A stretch of 64,000 nucleotides of DNA from Candidatus Methylobacter oryzae (GTDB taxonomy: Bacteria > Pseudomonadota > Gammaproteobacteria > Methylococcales > Methylomonadaceae): contig NZ_RYFG02000109.1 of the NCBI RefSeq assembly GCF_003994235.2, forward strand, positions 20,134 through 84,133, written 5' to 3'. Positions 63,917 through 64,000 of the stretch are shown here, one piece after another. The notes under the pieces are model-generated. The model had not been told where the DNA came from. It saw only the letters and a program-made list of their open reading frames with translations, and ran no database searches. Made by a program: the position numbers and the translations under genes. Within the stretch, counting starts at the first letter, position 1; each line of letters starts with the position of its first letter.

Positions 63917-64000
63917 ATGAACTGGCAAGACCAATTAATAACAATTTACCTGTATGTCTGCAAGCACTATCAAAATAACCTTTGGGTTTATAGTCAGCGC
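63917..64000 (+). CDS. Possible transposase, 5' end only
   Basis: An ATG at 63917 opens a frame that runs off the window, beginning MNWQDQLITIYLYVCKHYQN. This start resembles transposases of DDE insertion sequences, recalled rather than searched. Together with the abrupt end of the kinase fragment near 63825, it suggests an insertion sequence whose left end lies at about 63825-63916. Confidence 0.45.
   Translation, partial: MNWQDQLITIYLYVCKHYQNNLWVYSQR

Noticed and set aside
61997..64000. Attachment-site duplicate of the tRNA-Ser 3' end
   Set aside because: No second copy of the tRNA 3' end was seen within the window, so island borders cannot be set.

Overview
The window reads as chromosomal DNA of a gammaproteobacterial methylotroph, most likely a type I methanotroph (order Methylococcales). 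Two things support this. The first is a complete fhcB-fhcA-fhcD-fhcC set for tetrahydromethanopterin-linked formaldehyde oxidation (41510-46151). The second is gammaproteobacterial housekeeping gene order: clpX-lon-hupB-tRNA-Val-tRNA-Asp-ppiD at the left end, and lepA-lepB-DUF4845-rnc-era-recO-pdxJ at 48160-54445. The lineage is an inference; no 16S or methane monooxygenase gene is present.

Layout. 1-6906: protein quality control (ClpX, Lon, HU, PpiD) and FabI, with two tRNAs and three clear terminators. 6954-13075: a Yej-like oligopeptide ABC importer whose binding protein appears membrane-tethered. 13049-18001: a drug-efflux locus (TolC-like protein, TetR, HlyD/EmrA, EmrB) with a perfect 19-bp palindromic operator. 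18082-19769: a YceI remnant, a glutathione transferase and a glycerophosphodiester phosphodiesterase. 20158-31949: an AT-richer accessory stretch with a NodU/TobZ-type carbamoyltransferase, two orphan periplasmic binding proteins coupled to a TonB-dependent receptor, a solo DUF917 protein, a cytochrome P450 and an acyltransferase/alpha-beta-hydrolase fusion. 32432-38519: thiolase, HAD/enoyl-CoA hydratase and FadE-type dehydrogenase, a beta-oxidation core. 38666-39315: a MntA/HepT toxin-antitoxin pair. 39470-41383: an LtaS-like sulfatase. 41510-47103: Fhc plus a radical SAM protein. 47112-61791: housekeeping (tRNA-Leu, the lepA-pdxJ cluster, a short sigma-54 activator, PyrF, rhodanese, AEC transporter, CinA-like protein, Uup). 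61909-64000: tRNA-Ser followed by a scrapyard of truncated phage, integrase, histidine kinase and transposase pieces.

Four non-coding repeat elements (14956-15117, 16226-16418, 32007-32406, 35884-36061) share inverted ends built from CACGAAA-like units and sit between genes. One separates tetR from its operator. Another is itself broken open by a second repeat. They look like one MITE-like family and are the most distinctive structural feature.

The best candidates for undescribed biology are the PhnD-like / ABC_sub_bind / TonB-receptor operon without permease or ATPase (22497-26276), the neighbouring carbamoyltransferase-DUF917-P450 group, the acyltransferase-hydrolase fusion, and the radical SAM protein next to fhc. 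All functional proposals for these are inference from family and context.
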